In this document: positions 47,487 to 56,363 of the stretch, in pieces
Position numbering within the stretch: position 1 is the first letter of the stretch
How the letters are laid out: each line of letters begins with the position of its first letter
Assembly (NCBI RefSeq): GCF_000185905.1
Contig: NC_014923.1
Span: 1,697,501-1,761,500, forward strand
Length of the DNA stretch: 64,000 nucleotides
From: Mesorhizobium ciceri biovar biserrulae WSM1271
Lineage (GTDB): Bacteria; Pseudomonadota; Alphaproteobacteria; Rhizobiales; Rhizobiaceae
Direction of reading: 5' to 3'
Translations under genes and position numbers: made by a program
Notes under the pieces: model-generated
Seen by the model: the letters and a program-made list of their open reading frames with translations, nothing else
What the model was told of the DNA's origin: nothing
The model's database searches: none

Positions 47487-48443
47487 TCAAGCGCTCATCA
47501 CGAAAGCCTGCTCGCCGACCAGCTTGCGGCGCAGCCAGGCGGAGAACTGGTCGACGATGAAGATCGTCGTGAACAGGAGCAGCACGAGGGCTATCGTCTT
47601 GGCGCCGAAGCCGCGCGAGATCGACAGCTTCAACTCCTCGCCGATACCGCCGCCGCCGACCGCGCCCATGATGGTGGAAATGCGGACATTTATCTCAACA
47701 CGCAGCAGCGTGTAGGACATGAAGTTGGGCAGCACCTGCGGCAGGCCGGCGAAGCGAACCCGCTCGAACCAGTTGGCGCCGACGGCCCTCAGGCCTTCCT
47801 CGGCGCGCATGTCGATGTTCTCGTTGATCTCGTAGAACAGCTTGCCCAGCGCGCCGATCGAATGCAGGCCGATGGCGATGATGGCGGCGATCGGGCCGAT
47901 CGAGACGATGGCGGCGAACAGGCCGGCGATGACGATCTCGGGAAAGGCGCGCAGCAGTTCCATGAGGCGCTTGACGATCAGCCGCAGCACCGGATGCGGC
48001 GTCAAATTGCGCGCCGCGATGAAGGAGAACGGCACGGCGAAGACGAAGCCGATGAAGGTCGAGACCAGCGCCACGTTGAGCGTGGTCAGCATCAGCTCGA
48101 AATATTCGGGGATGTAGAAGCTGCCCCAGACATAGGCGCGGCCAAGCGGAAAATTGAATTCCTGGGTACCGGTGTCATGCGGGGAAGCGATGTCGAACAT
48201 CGCCCGCCAGACATCGTTCCAGTCCTTGGGGACGAGCCAGCTCAGGAAATCCAGCAAATGCGGCAACCGGTCGAAGAAATGCCCGGCATTGGCCTCGTCG
48301 GCGAACCACATGGTGCTGCCGAGCGCGGTGATGAGCAGGCCGACACCGATGGCGGTGTAGAGCCGGCGCAAGGACGTCTGGCGACGCCAGGCGTCGGCCA
48401 TCTGATGAGTGGCGCCGGAAGGGGCTGTCACGGAAAGGGTCAT
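47487..48443 (-). CDS. phnE1: Phosphonate ABC transporter permease 1
   Basis: 318 residues with an N-terminal anchor, a periplasmic stretch of about 80 residues and a PhnE-type permease domain (VALVSTFIGFVFAVPFSFIAARN; MGAVGGGGIGEELK). Forms the membrane channel with the second PhnE downstream; both are fed by PhnD and powered by PhnC. Confidence 0.91.
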   Translation of the reverse strand: MTLSVTAPSGATHQMADAWRRQTSLRRLYTAIGVGLLITALGSTMWFADEANAGHFFDRLPHLLDFLSWLVPKDWNDVWRAMFDIASPHDTGTQEFNFPLGRAYVWGSFYIPEYFELMLTTLNVALVSTFIGFVFAVPFSFIAARNLTPHPVLRLIVKRLMELLRAFPEIVIAGLFAAIVSIGPIAAIIAIGLHSIGALGKLFYEINENIDMRAEEGLRAVGANWFERVRFAGLPQVLPNFMSYTLLRVEINVRISTIMGAVGGGGIGEELKLSISRGFGAKTIALVLLLFTTIFIVDQFSAWLRRKLVGEQAFVMSA

Positions 48444-48457
48444 GATCGGACATGCAA

Positions 48458-48488
48458 GAAGGGCGGCGTTTTCTCGACGCCGCCCTTC
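48458..48488 (-). promoter_or_regulatory. Stem-loop between phnD and phnE1
   Basis: GAAGGGCGGCG and CGCCGCCCTTC, an 11-bp perfect stem with a nine-base loop, 12 bases after the phnD stop. No T-run on the minus strand, so likely an mRNA-stabilising structure that raises PhnD over the permeases. Confidence 0.65.
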
Positions 48489-48500
48489 CTGATTTCGCCG

Positions 48501-49409
48501 TTAGCCGCCGATGGCTGCCTTACGGGCTTCGACGATGACGTTGTAGAAGTCCGCCTTCACCGGGACGTAGCCGGTAAAATCGCCGCCCTCGACGCCTTCG
48601 AAGCATGCCTTGTCCTTCTTCGGCAACTGCGTGAAGAAGTCGGCGAGCTTGGCGGTCATTTCACTGCCGAGCGCGGTGCGCACGACCAGCGGGCCGTTCG
48701 GGATCAGGCCCGAGCGCCAAACTTCGACGAAGTCGTTGGGGTCGACAGCGCCCTTGGCGACTTCCTTGTGGAAGGTGCCCGAGGTGTAGCCGTCCTTGAA
48801 GTCGCCGATGCCGGAGGAATCGTCCACCGCCACGTCGACCTTGCCGTCACGCACGGCCAGAACGTTGTTCTCGTGGCCGCCGTTGAACTGGGTCGAGGCG
48901 AAGAATTTTTCGTTCGAAGCGCCGGTGTCCTTCGGGATCTGGGTCAGCGGGATCAGATAGCCGGAGGTCGAATCCGGATCGGCGTAGCCGAGTTTCTTGC
49001 CCTTGGCCGACTTGATGTCGGTGATGCCGGAGGATTTCAGCGCCAGGCCGATCGAATAATAGCCTGTGGCGCCGTCGGTCTGCTGGGTGGTGAGGATCGG
49101 GGTGACCGCCTTCGGGTCCTTGAGAGCGACGCTGGCGTAGCCGGAAGCGCCGAGTTCGGCGAAGTCGAGCGTGCCGCCGAGCAGGCCCTGGATGACGCCG
49201 TCATAGTCGGCGGCGGGGAACAGCGAGACCTTTTCGAAGCCGAATTCGGCCTTCAGATGGTCGGCGAGGCACTGGTAGTTGCGCAGCCGGTCGGTTTCGT
49301 TTTCGCCGCCGAGAATGCCGACGCGAAATTCCTTCATGTCGGCGGCATGGGCCATGCTGGTCGCCATGGCGAGCACGGAAACGGCGCCAAAGACCATCTT
49401 CCTGAACAT
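48501..49409 (-). CDS. phnD: Phosphonate ABC transporter, periplasmic binding protein
   Basis: 302 residues with a signal peptide (MFRKMVFGAVSVLAMATSMAHA) and the PhnD fold (RVGILGGENETDRLRNYQCLADHL; LDFAELGASGYASV; DVAVDDSSG). GGAGAAATATCC precedes the start on the minus strand. Captures alkylphosphonates for the PhnCE importer. Confidence 0.93.
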   Translation of the reverse strand: MFRKMVFGAVSVLAMATSMAHAADMKEFRVGILGGENETDRLRNYQCLADHLKAEFGFEKVSLFPAADYDGVIQGLLGGTLDFAELGASGYASVALKDPKAVTPILTTQQTDGATGYYSIGLALKSSGITDIKSAKGKKLGYADPDSTSGYLIPLTQIPKDTGASNEKFFASTQFNGGHENNVLAVRDGKVDVAVDDSSGIGDFKDGYTSGTFHKEVAKGAVDPNDFVEVWRSGLIPNGPLVVRTALGSEMTAKLADFFTQLPKKDKACFEGVEGGDFTGYVPVKADFYNVIVEARKAAIGG

Positions 49410-49501
49410 TGGATATTTCTCCTGTAGGTTCCGGCCCCGCGCCGGCAGCGTTATCGATTTTGACAGGTGCCCTTGACGTGGGCTGGCGATCCCAACCGCT
49501 C

Positions 49502-50359
49502 TCAATATCCCGGGAATGCGGGCTCGAGCGGTCCGGCGGATGCGGCGATCTTTCGGCTGAAGGCAACGCTGGTCGAGGTGATGGCCTCGGAGATTTCCTG
49601 GCCATTGCTGTCGGCGCCGTAGACGAGGCGCACCGCCTCGCGGTTGAGCTCTTCCGGCGGGCCGTCGAAGACGACCTTGCCGGCAGCCATGCCGATGATG
49701 CGGTTGCAGTAGGTGCGGGCGGTGTCCAGCGTGTGCAGATTGGTGACGACGGTGATGCCTTCGCGCAGATTGATGTCCTGCAGCGAATCCATCACCACCT
49801 TGGCGTTGAGCGGGTCGAGCGAGGCGATCGGCTCGTCGGCGAGGATCACTCTGGGCTGCTGCATCATGGCACGAGCGATGGCGACGCGCTGCTGCTGGCC
49901 GCCCGACAAGGTGCCGGCGGGCTGCAGCGCGGTGCGGGCGATGTCGAGCCGCTCGAGTGCCGCGACCGCCTCGGCGCATTCGGCGCGGGAGAACATGCCG
50001 AACAGGTTGGTGATGGTCGAGCGGTGGTTCAGCTTGCCGAGCAGCACATTGGTCAGCACGTCGAGGCGCGGCACCAGGTTGAACTGCTGGAAGATCATGG
50101 CGCAGTCGCGCTGCCAGCGCCGCAGCGGCGAGCCGCTCAGCTTCGAGACCTCGGCGCCGTCAAAAAAAATCGACCCCTGGCTGGGATCGATGAGACGGTT
50201 GATCATGCGAAGGAGGGTTGATTTGCCGGCGCCCGAACGGCCGATAATGCCAACCATCTGACCCTGCGGGATCGCGATGTTGATGTCGCTGACGGCAGTG
50301 TTCTTGCCAAATCGTCGGGTGACACCGCGGATTTCGAGCGTGGCGGAATTTGCTGGCAT
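49502..50359 (-). CDS. phnC: Phosphonate ABC transporter, ATP-binding protein
   Basis: 285 residues from ATG 50359. Walker A GRSGAGKS, signature LSGGQQQR, Walker [21 protein letters not shown] at the switch. The frame stays open upstream to 50503 but the usual PhnC length supports the start used. 92 bases upstream of phnD. Confidence 0.92.
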   Translation of the reverse strand: MPANSATLEIRGVTRRFGKNTAVSDINIAIPQGQMVGIIGRSGAGKSTLLRMINRLIDPSQGSIFFDGAEVSKLSGSPLRRWQRDCAMIFQQFNLVPRLDVLTNVLLGKLNHRSTITNLFGMFSRAECAEAVAALERLDIARTALQPAGTLSGGQQQRVAIARAMMQQPRVILADEPIASLDPLNAKVVMDSLQDINLREGITVVTNLHTLDTARTYCNRIIGMAAGKVVFDGPPEELNREAVRLVYGADSNGQEISEAITSTSVAFSRKIAASAGPLEPAFPGY

Positions 50360-50474
50360 GGGGGCAGGTTCCAGTCCGGGACCATTGATCGTCAGGCTCT
50401 CGCCTAACGCAGCCACATGAACCTGCCGTGTCGCGATGATGTCAGTTTTGTTACGCTCCACAGGCCTTAGCTTG

Positions 50475-50687
50475 TCAGCCTGGCTTACCTGTAAGTTGCG
50501 CAAGGACCCACAGCATATAGAGTGGAGCTATCGCCGCCGTGAACAAAACACAGCCTAATATCATCAACGTTATTGAAGAGCCAACGTCGGATTGCCTCCA
50601 ACGCTTAGCTGCAAGCTTAATCACCAAAATTCCCAACGCGACCAACCCCAGTCCAATGAAAAGAGGTATTACGACAATAAAGGTCAC
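50475..50687 (-). CDS. Small two-helix membrane protein, unknown
   Basis: 70 residues from GTG 50687 with GGAG five bases upstream. Two clear membrane helices (about 3-26 and 38-63) with a charged link KRWRQSD. The stretch is more AT-rich than the phn genes around it, which hints at acquisition or lower constraint. No family recognised; it lies inside the phn operon between phnC and the acetyltransferase. Confidence 0.6.
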   Translation of the reverse strand: MTFIVVIPLFIGLGLVALGILVIKLAAKRWRQSDVGSSITLMILGCVLFTAAIAPLYMLWVLAQLTGKPG

Positions 50688-50744
50688 ATATGCTCCATGG
50701 CTCTGGGTTGGGTGATTATTAGTTCGATGAAAGCACCATTCGCG

Positions 50745-51359
50745 TCAACCATGCTTCTCCAGAAATGCCTCTGCGGACAGCTCACGGAAGTCCTCAAGGC
50801 AAGCGCGCAGCCTTGCATGGTCCCAGTGCCACCAGGCCAGCGCCTGGTAGCGTTCGGCCGTGCGGCGATCGAAGCGCTCGCGGATCGGCTTTGCCGGCAC
50901 GCCGGCGACGATCGTATAGGGCGCTACATCTTTCGAGACGACAGCGCCGGCGCCGACCGCGGCGCCATCGCCGATGGTGACACCGGGCAGGATGGTCGAG
51001 CCGTGACCAAGCCAGGTGTCGTGGCCGATGGTGACCCGCTTGGCGCGGCGTTGGGCGAAGAATTCGCTCTCGTGCTCGGCATCGTCCCAGTAGTCCGAGG
51101 CGCGATAGGTGAAGTGGTGCAGCGTCGGCCGCCAGGTCGGGTGGTTGGTGGCGTTGATGCGCACGCTGGCCGCGATGTTGGCGAACTTGCCGATCGTCGC
51201 ACACCAGACCGAGCAGTCCTGCATCATGTAGGAATAGTCGCCAAGTTCGCTTTCCGAGACCCGGCTACGGTCGGCGATCTCGGTCCAGCGGCCGAGCGTC
51301 GAATTCTGTACATCCGCCGTCGGGTGGACCAGCGGCGTCTCGGATAATTTCCTGGTCAT
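50745..51359 (-). CDS. Phosphonate-associated hexapeptide-repeat acetyltransferase
   Basis: 204 residues with left-handed beta-helix hexapeptide repeats (about 10-55 and 108-155, VTIGHDTWLGHGSTILPGVTIGDGAAVG) and PAKPIRERF at the end, typical of the DapH/GlmU-related transferases found in phn operons. Probably acetylates an aminoalkylphosphonate or intermediate. It starts in the stop of phnL (ATGA). Confidence 0.87.
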   Translation of the reverse strand: MTRKLSETPLVHPTADVQNSTLGRWTEIADRSRVSESELGDYSYMMQDCSVWCATIGKFANIAASVRINATNHPTWRPTLHHFTYRASDYWDDAEHESEFFAQRRAKRVTIGHDTWLGHGSTILPGVTIGDGAAVGAGAVVSKDVAPYTIVAGVPAKPIRERFDRRTAERYQALAWWHWDHARLRACLEDFRELSAEAFLEKHG

Positions 51360-52063
51360 GCGGCGATTTTTCCGGGCGCGAAAGCGGTGACGTCGATGAT
51401 GCGGTCGGCAACCGCCTCGCGTACATCGTGGTCATGGAAGATGCCGAGCAGGGCGACACCTGCAGCCTTCTTGGCGGCGATGAGTTCGATCACGACATCG
51501 CGGTTCCTGGCATCGAGCGAGGCTGTCGGCTCGTCGAGCAGCAGGATCGGATGCTCGGTGATGAAGCCGCGCGCGATGTTAACGCGCTGCTGCTCGCCGC
51601 CGGAGAAGGTCGCAGGCGGCAAGGCCCAGAGTTTCTCCGGCAGGTTGAGCTGCGCCAGCAAGGCGCGCGCCTTGCCGCGGGCAATCTCGCGATCCTCGCC
51701 GCGCTCGACCAGCGGTTCGGCGACGACGTCGAGCGCCGAGACGCGCGGCACGGTGCGCAGGAACTGGCTGACATAGCCGATCGTTTGCCGGCGTATGGCC
51801 AGCACGGTGCGCGGGCTGGCGGTGGCGAGGTCGATCAGCCCATCATCATGCGTGACGATGATCTGGCCTTCGTCGACGGCGTAGTTGCCGTAGAGCATCT
51901 TCAGGATCGAGCTCTTGCCGGCACCGGAAGGACCGCCGAGCACGGTGCATTCGCCAGCCCTGATCGAGAACGAGACACCGGCGACAACAGGCAGTTTGAT
52001 GCCGTCGCGCAGGTGCATGGTGAAACTCTTGGCGACGTCGGAGACAACGAGGGGGGTTGCCAT
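51356..52063 (-). CDS. phnL: C-P lyase complex ATP-binding subunit PhnL
   Basis: 235 residues from ATG 52063 with GGAGG upstream. Walker A GPSGAGKS, signature FSGGEQQR, Walker B LLLDEPTASLD. Gene order next to phnK and phnJ identifies it. In E. coli PhnL is an ABC-like partner of the C-P lyase core and not a transporter subunit. Confidence 0.92.
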   Translation of the reverse strand: MATPLVVSDVAKSFTMHLRDGIKLPVVAGVSFSIRAGECTVLGGPSGAGKSSILKMLYGNYAVDEGQIIVTHDDGLIDLATASPRTVLAIRRQTIGYVSQFLRTVPRVSALDVVAEPLVERGEDREIARGKARALLAQLNLPEKLWALPPATFSGGEQQRVNIARGFITEHPILLLDEPTASLDARNRDVVIELIAAKKAAGVALLGIFHDHDVREAVADRIIDVTAFAPGKIAA

Positions 52064-52102
52064 CAGAAGGGCCTCCAATTGTCGTTCGTTTGCGGGCCAA
52101 CG

Positions 52103-52255
52103 CCTCCCTCTGCCTTGCCAGGCATCTCCCCCTCAAGGGGGGAGATCGGCAGCTTTCTCGTTGCGCTTGTTCTGCAACGTTGGAGAGTGGCGAAACCGAG
52201 GACGATAGCCAATCTCCCCCCTTGAGGGGGAGATGGCCGGCAGGCCAGAGGGGGG
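52103..52255. repeat. Palindromic repeat element, family A, copy 3
   Basis: Arms CTGCCTTGCCAGGCATCTCCCCC and complement, centre about 60 bases, between phnK and phnL. Base changes in one arm (GCCTTGCC for TCCTGCCG) are matched by compensating changes in the other (GGCAGGCC), so the stem is conserved as structure. Shares the TGCCTTGGC right flank with copy 1. Confidence 0.9.
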
Positions 52256-52271
52256 TGCCTTGGCGCCATCG

Positions 52272-53048
52272 TCAAACCTGCAGAATCGAGGAAACAAGCA
52301 ATTGCGTGTAAGGCGCGCGCGGGTCGTCGAGCACGCGGTCGGTGAGGCCGCTTTCGACGACGCGGCCGTCCTTCATCACCATCATGCGCTGCGACAAGAG
52401 CCGTGCCACGGCAAGGTCGTGGGTGACGACGATGGCCGCCAGACCGAGATCGGTGACCAGACCACGCAGCAGGTCGAGCAGGCGGGCTTGCACCGAGACA
52501 TCGAGGCCGCCTGTTGGCTCATCCATGAACACCAGGCGCGGCCCGGTGACGAGGTTGCGGGCAATCTGCAGGCGCTGGCGCATGCCGCCGGAAAAGGCGC
52601 GGGGCTCGTCGTCGATGCGGTCCTCGTCGATCTCGACGCGCGACAGCCAGTCGACGGCGGTGGCGCGGATCCTGCCGTAGTGACGGTCGCCGACCGCCAT
52701 CAGCCGCTCACCGACATTGGCGCCCGCCGACACCGTCATGCGCAGGCCGTCGGCGGGGTTCTGATGGACAAAACCCCAGTCGGTGCGCATCAGGAAGCGG
52801 CGCTCGGCCTCGCTCATGCGGTAGAGCTCGCGGAACTGGCCGTCGCGCATGCGGTAGCTGGCGGTGCCGGAGCTCGGTAGCAGCCGGGTCGACAGGCAGT
52901 TGAGCAGCGTCGTCTTGCCGGAGCCGGATTCGCCGACGACAGCCAGGACTTCGCCCGGCCACAGGTCGAAGGAGACGTTGTCGCAGCCGACGCGCGAACC
53001 GTAGAATTTAGAAAGTGCTGCGACACGCAGCAGCGGTTCGTCGGTCAT
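52272..53048 (-). CDS. phnK: C-P lyase complex ATP-binding subunit PhnK
   Basis: 258 residues from ATG 53048 in an ATGA overlap with phnJ. Walker A GESGSGKT, signature FSGGMRQR, Walker B VFMDEPTGGLD, VTHDLAVAR. PhnK docks onto the PhnJ surface of the C-P lyase core. A palindromic repeat separates it from phnL. Confidence 0.92.
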   Translation of the reverse strand: MTDEPLLRVAALSKFYGSRVGCDNVSFDLWPGEVLAVVGESGSGKTTLLNCLSTRLLPSSGTASYRMRDGQFRELYRMSEAERRFLMRTDWGFVHQNPADGLRMTVSAGANVGERLMAVGDRHYGRIRATAVDWLSRVEIDEDRIDDEPRAFSGGMRQRLQIARNLVTGPRLVFMDEPTGGLDVSVQARLLDLLRGLVTDLGLAAIVVTHDLAVARLLSQRMMVMKDGRVVESGLTDRVLDDPRAPYTQLLVSSILQV

Positions 53049-53944
53049 TGCGCCGGCTCCCTTGTTCCCGAGGCAAGATGGCTTTCTGGAGCAAGGTGGC
53101 CGCGATGGCCGTCCGCCCGCCGCTTCTCGCAATGGTCCGTGTCGGAGCAGACGAACATGTGACCGCCATGGTCGTCGAGGATGACTTCGTCGAGATAGAC
53201 GTTCTCGGCCGCGCACAGCGCGCAGGGCTGGTCGAAGGTCTGGACCTCGAACGGATGATCCTCGAAGTCGAGGCTGACCACTTCGGTGAAAGGCGGCACC
53301 GCGTAGATTCGCTTTTCGCGGCCGGCGCCAAACAGCTGCAGGGCCGGCGAGCGGTGCATCTTGGGATTGTCGAATTTCGGCGTCGGCGAGGGGTCCATCA
53401 CATAGCGGCCCTCGACCTTGACCGGATAGGCATAGGTGGTGGCGATGCGGCCGTGCTTGGCGATGTCCTCGTAGAGCTTGACGTGCATGAGGCCATATTC
53501 CTCCAGCGCGTGCATTTTGCGCGTTTCGGTCTCGCGCGGCTCGAGGAAGCGCAGGGGTTCGGGGATCGGCACCTGGTAGACCAGCACCTGGGCCGCCGTC
53601 AGCGGATGCTCGGGAATGCGGTGACGGGTCTGGATGATGGTGGCGCTGGCAGTGTCGGTCGTCACCGCGACATTGGCGACTTTCTTGAAGAAGGCGCGGA
53701 TCGACACCGCATTGGTGGTGTCGTCGGCGCCCTGGTCGATGACCTTCAGCACATCGTCCGGGCCGATGATCGAAGCGGTGACCTGGACACCGCCGGTGCC
53801 CCAGCCGTAGGGCATCGGCATTTCGCGCGAAGCGAACGGCACCTGGTAGCCGGGAATGGCGATGCCCTTGAGGATCGCCCGGCGGATCATCCTTTTGGTC
53901 TGCTCGTCGAGATAGGCGAAGTTGTAGGTGGCGATGTCGGTCAT
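53045..53944 (-). CDS. phnJ: C-P lyase catalytic subunit PhnJ
   Basis: 299 residues from ATG 53944. The four cysteines of the Fe-S/radical-SAM centre are at C241, C244, C266 and C272, and Gly32 is in PGYQVPF, all at the E. coli numbers. Cleaves the carbon-phosphorus bond of ribosyl alkylphosphonate. Upstream there is a 277-base gap to fosX filled by a small gene on the other strand. Confidence 0.96.
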   Translation of the reverse strand: MTDIATYNFAYLDEQTKRMIRRAILKGIAIPGYQVPFASREMPMPYGWGTGGVQVTASIIGPDDVLKVIDQGADDTTNAVSIRAFFKKVANVAVTTDTASATIIQTRHRIPEHPLTAAQVLVYQVPIPEPLRFLEPRETETRKMHALEEYGLMHVKLYEDIAKHGRIATTYAYPVKVEGRYVMDPSPTPKFDNPKMHRSPALQLFGAGREKRIYAVPPFTEVVSLDFEDHPFEVQTFDQPCALCAAENVYLDEVILDDHGGHMFVCSDTDHCEKRRADGHRGHLAPESHLASGTREPAQ

Positions 53945-54009
53945 GGCGATCACATCCACATTGTGCTATCGAATTGGCGTCCAGGACGCGGATACAGGGG
54001 CGAATTCAG

Positions 54010-54219
54010 ATGAACTCGACCGGATGGATGCATCTCGGAATTCTGTTGGTGGTGTTCGCCGGCGTCGTTCTCTTCTTCCTTCGGCGCATGATTTTGCCCG
54101 GCCCCAAAGAAGGTTCTCAAGGTGAGTCCGTGGGCGTCGGGAATGGTGATTACTCCGGGTATGACGGCTATGGCGGTCATTCCCACGATGGTGGCGGCCA
54201 TGGTGGCGTCGGGCACTAA
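54010..54219 (+). CDS. Small membrane protein with Gly/His-rich tail, antisense to the phn operon
   Basis: 69 residues from ATG 54010, with AGGGG upstream at rather long spacing. One membrane helix at about 7-24 (LGILLVVFAGVVLFFLRR), then a tail rich in Gly, Tyr and His (YGGHSHDGG). It fills the only large gap of the phn operon, on the opposite strand. The tail might bind metal. It may be a real gene or chance; the helix plus dense tail composition favour real. Confidence 0.5.
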   Translation: MNSTGWMHLGILLVVFAGVVLFFLRRMILPGPKEGSQGESVGVGNGDYSGYDGYGGHSHDGGGHGGVGH

Positions 54220-54221
54220 AT

Positions 54222-54641
54222 TCATTCCGCAGCCTCCGATCCCCTTGCATAGCGCGCCAGCCGCTCATTGAGCGTGCCTGTGTGCAGTTCGAACATGTGG
54301 TTGTCTTCGTCGTAGAAATAGATCGAGCGGCCTTCACCCTCGACGCGCGGGCGCGGCGGGCGCATGTCGAGGCCGAGCCTGCCGATGCGCTCGGCATAGC
54401 GGTCGAAATCGGCGTCATCGATCTTGAAGGCGATGTGGTTGTAGCTGCGCTCCGGCAAGGGTTCGCCCTCCATGATGGCGACCCAGATGTCACCGATCAG
54501 GAAGAATTTTTCGGGCGACAGCGAGAACTGCCTGGCGTCGCTGGCATAGACTTCGCGTGCGTCGAATACGCCCTCGAGGATTTCGGTCATCCGCTCGAGA
54601 TCGCGGACGATGAAGGTCATGTGGGAAAGGCCCTCGATCAT
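54222..54641 (-). CDS. fosX: FosX-type fosfomycin epoxide hydrolase (VOC fold)
   Basis: 139 residues. Metal ligands H7, H69 and E118 and catalytic E44 are at the positions known for FosX of Mesorhizobium loti, itself in a phn operon. FosX uses Mn(II) to add water to the epoxide of fosfomycin. The Mesorhizobium enzyme is known to be weak as a resistance factor, so a role in handling a natural phosphonate is plausible. Overlaps phnI stop by four bases. Confidence 0.93.
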   Translation of the reverse strand: MIEGLSHMTFIVRDLERMTEILEGVFDAREVYASDARQFSLSPEKFFLIGDIWVAIMEGEPLPERSYNHIAFKIDDADFDRYAERIGRLGLDMRPPRPRVEGEGRSIYFYDEDNHMFELHTGTLNERLARYARGSEAAE

Positions 54642-55750
54642 TCCGCGGCCTCCCGCTTCTCTTCGACCTTCACGGGGTTTTGGCGGGCGTCATATTCGGT
54701 GCGCATGCGGCGTACGAGATCGAGTTCTGCCTGGAAGTCGACATAGTGCGGCAGCTTCAGATGCTCGACGAAGCCGGTCGCCTGGACATTGTCGGAGTGC
54801 GAGATGACGAACTCCTCGTCCTGGGCCGCGGCGACGACATCCTCGCCGAGCTCTTTCGCGCGCAGCGCCCGGTCGCAGAGTGCCACGGCCATCGCCTTGC
54901 GCTCGCTCTGGCCGAAGACCAGGCCGTAGCCGCGGGTGAATTGCGGCGGCGCCTTGGCCGAGCCTTTGAACTGGTTGACCATCTGGCATTCGGTGACGCG
55001 GACAGTGCCGAGCGGCACCGAGAAGGGCAGTTCGGGCACGTCGAGCTCCAGCTCGACTTCGCCGATGCGGATCTCGCCGACGAAGGGGTGGTTGCGGGCA
55101 TAGCCGCGCTGGGTGGAATAGCCGAGCGCCAGCAGGAACCCTTCATCGCCGCGTGACAGCGCCTGCAGGCGGATGTCGCGCGCCATCGGGAATTCGAGCG
55201 GCTCGCGGGTGATGTCGCCGGGGACATGGTCCTGCGGCATGTCGCCATCCGGTTCGATCAAGCCTTCGCGGGCGAGGATCGCCGAGACGCGCGGCATGGC
55301 TTGCGCTTCCGTCTCGCGCAGCAAGGGCTCGGCGACATCGGCGCCGGCGGCAAGCTCGGGATCGAGCAGCCGGTGGGTGTAGTCGAAGGTAGGTCCGAGC
55401 AACTGCCCGCCGGGCAGATCCTTGTAGGTCGCCGACACGCGCCGCTCGACCAGCATGTTGGCGGTGTCGATGGGCCTGGAGTAGCCGAAGCGCGGCAGCG
55501 TGGTGCGGTAGGCGCGCACCAGGAAGATCGCCTCGATCATGTCGCCGCGCGCCTGGGCGATGGCGAGCGCGGCCAGTTCACGATCATAGAGCGAGCCTTC
55601 GCTCATCACCCGGTCGACGCCGAGCGCCAGCTGCTCGATGATCTGGTCGAGACGAAGGGCGGGCACCGAACGGTCGCCACGCCGGCGGTCGGCCAGCAGG
55701 CTGTGGGCGTTGGCGATTGCCGCTTCGCCACCTTTTACCGCGACATACAT
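54638..55750 (-). CDS. phnI: C-P lyase core subunit PhnI
   Basis: 370 residues, normal for PhnI. Begins MYVAVKGGEAAIANAH and contains the conserved RYTTLPRFGYSRP-like segment (RAYRTTLPRFGYSRPID) and the EFVISHSDNVQATGFVEHLKLPHYV C-terminus. Forms with PhnG, H, L the nucleosidase step that attaches phosphonate to ribose. One base after phnH. Confidence 0.95.
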   Translation of the reverse strand: MYVAVKGGEAAIANAHSLLADRRRGDRSVPALRLDQIIEQLALGVDRVMSEGSLYDRELAALAIAQARGDMIEAIFLVRAYRTTLPRFGYSRPIDTANMLVERRVSATYKDLPGGQLLGPTFDYTHRLLDPELAAGADVAEPLLRETEAQAMPRVSAILAREGLIEPDGDMPQDHVPGDITREPLEFPMARDIRLQALSRGDEGFLLALGYSTQRGYARNHPFVGEIRIGEVELELDVPELPFSVPLGTVRVTECQMVNQFKGSAKAPPQFTRGYGLVFGQSERKAMAVALCDRALRAKELGEDVVAAAQDEEFVISHSDNVQATGFVEHLKLPHYVDFQAELDLVRRMRTEYDARQNPVKVEEKREAAE

Positions 55751-55751
55751 C

Positions 55752-56363
55752 TTACGCCTCCATCGTCTTGATGCCCGTCGTGCGCGGTAGGCAGGCGATG
55801 CCGCCTGATGTGGCGAGGATGAAGTCGACGCCGCGCGGAAAGCGCTTGATATTCTGCTTCCACTGCTCGACGAAATGGCGTGGTATCTGCGCCGGCGCGA
55901 TCGTGGCGCTGGTTTCGATGCCAGGACCTTCGAGCAATAGCGGCGTGCCGGAGACCAGATCGCTGACCTGCAGGATCAGCGTGGTCGAGCGGTCGGGATA
56001 ATCCTGCGTGCCCTGCGAAAAGCCATCGAGCGCCATCATCTCGGCAGGTGCTGCGATCAAGGCGAAATGCGCATCGGCCGGTGTGTTGGCCAATGGCGCG
56101 CCGGTATGGAACCCAAGCCATGATCTGATCGCGGTGGAGGCCTGCAAAGCCGGGTCGAGCCAGAGCGGCGTGTCATTGTCGCACAGCGCCAGTGCGATGG
56201 CGCCGGCGGTAGCCGAGAGCGGCACCGGCGGGCGGGCGAAGGCCGGCAGCGGTTGCACGCTGCCCGGCCGCGCCATTGCGTCCATCACGGCGCGGAACAC
56301 GGTCTGGGCGTTGAAGACCGGATCGGCGAACCCGCCCTCGATCGATTGCACAGCTGCGTCCAT
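55752..56363 (-). CDS. phnH: C-P lyase core subunit PhnH
   Basis: 203 residues. Opens with GGFADPVFNAQTVFRAVMDAMARPG, the family hallmark, and has LEGPGI in the middle. Structural core subunit of the PhnGHIJ complex. Overlaps phnG by one base. Confidence 0.94.
   Translation of the reverse strand: MDAAVQSIEGGFADPVFNAQTVFRAVMDAMARPGSVQPLPAFARPPVPLSATAGAIALALCDNDTPLWLDPALQASTAIRSWLGFHTGAPLANTPADAHFALIAAPAEMMALDGFSQGTQDYPDRSTTLILQVSDLVSGTPLLLEGPGIETSATIAPAQIPRHFVEQWKQNIKRFPRGVDFILATSGGIACLPRTTGIKTMEA

Noticed and set aside
47352..49427. 691-codon open frame on the plus strand
   Set aside because: Antisense to phnE1, phnE2 and phnD; low-complexity composition (Gly, Asp, Arg, Gln rich) typical of a shadow frame.
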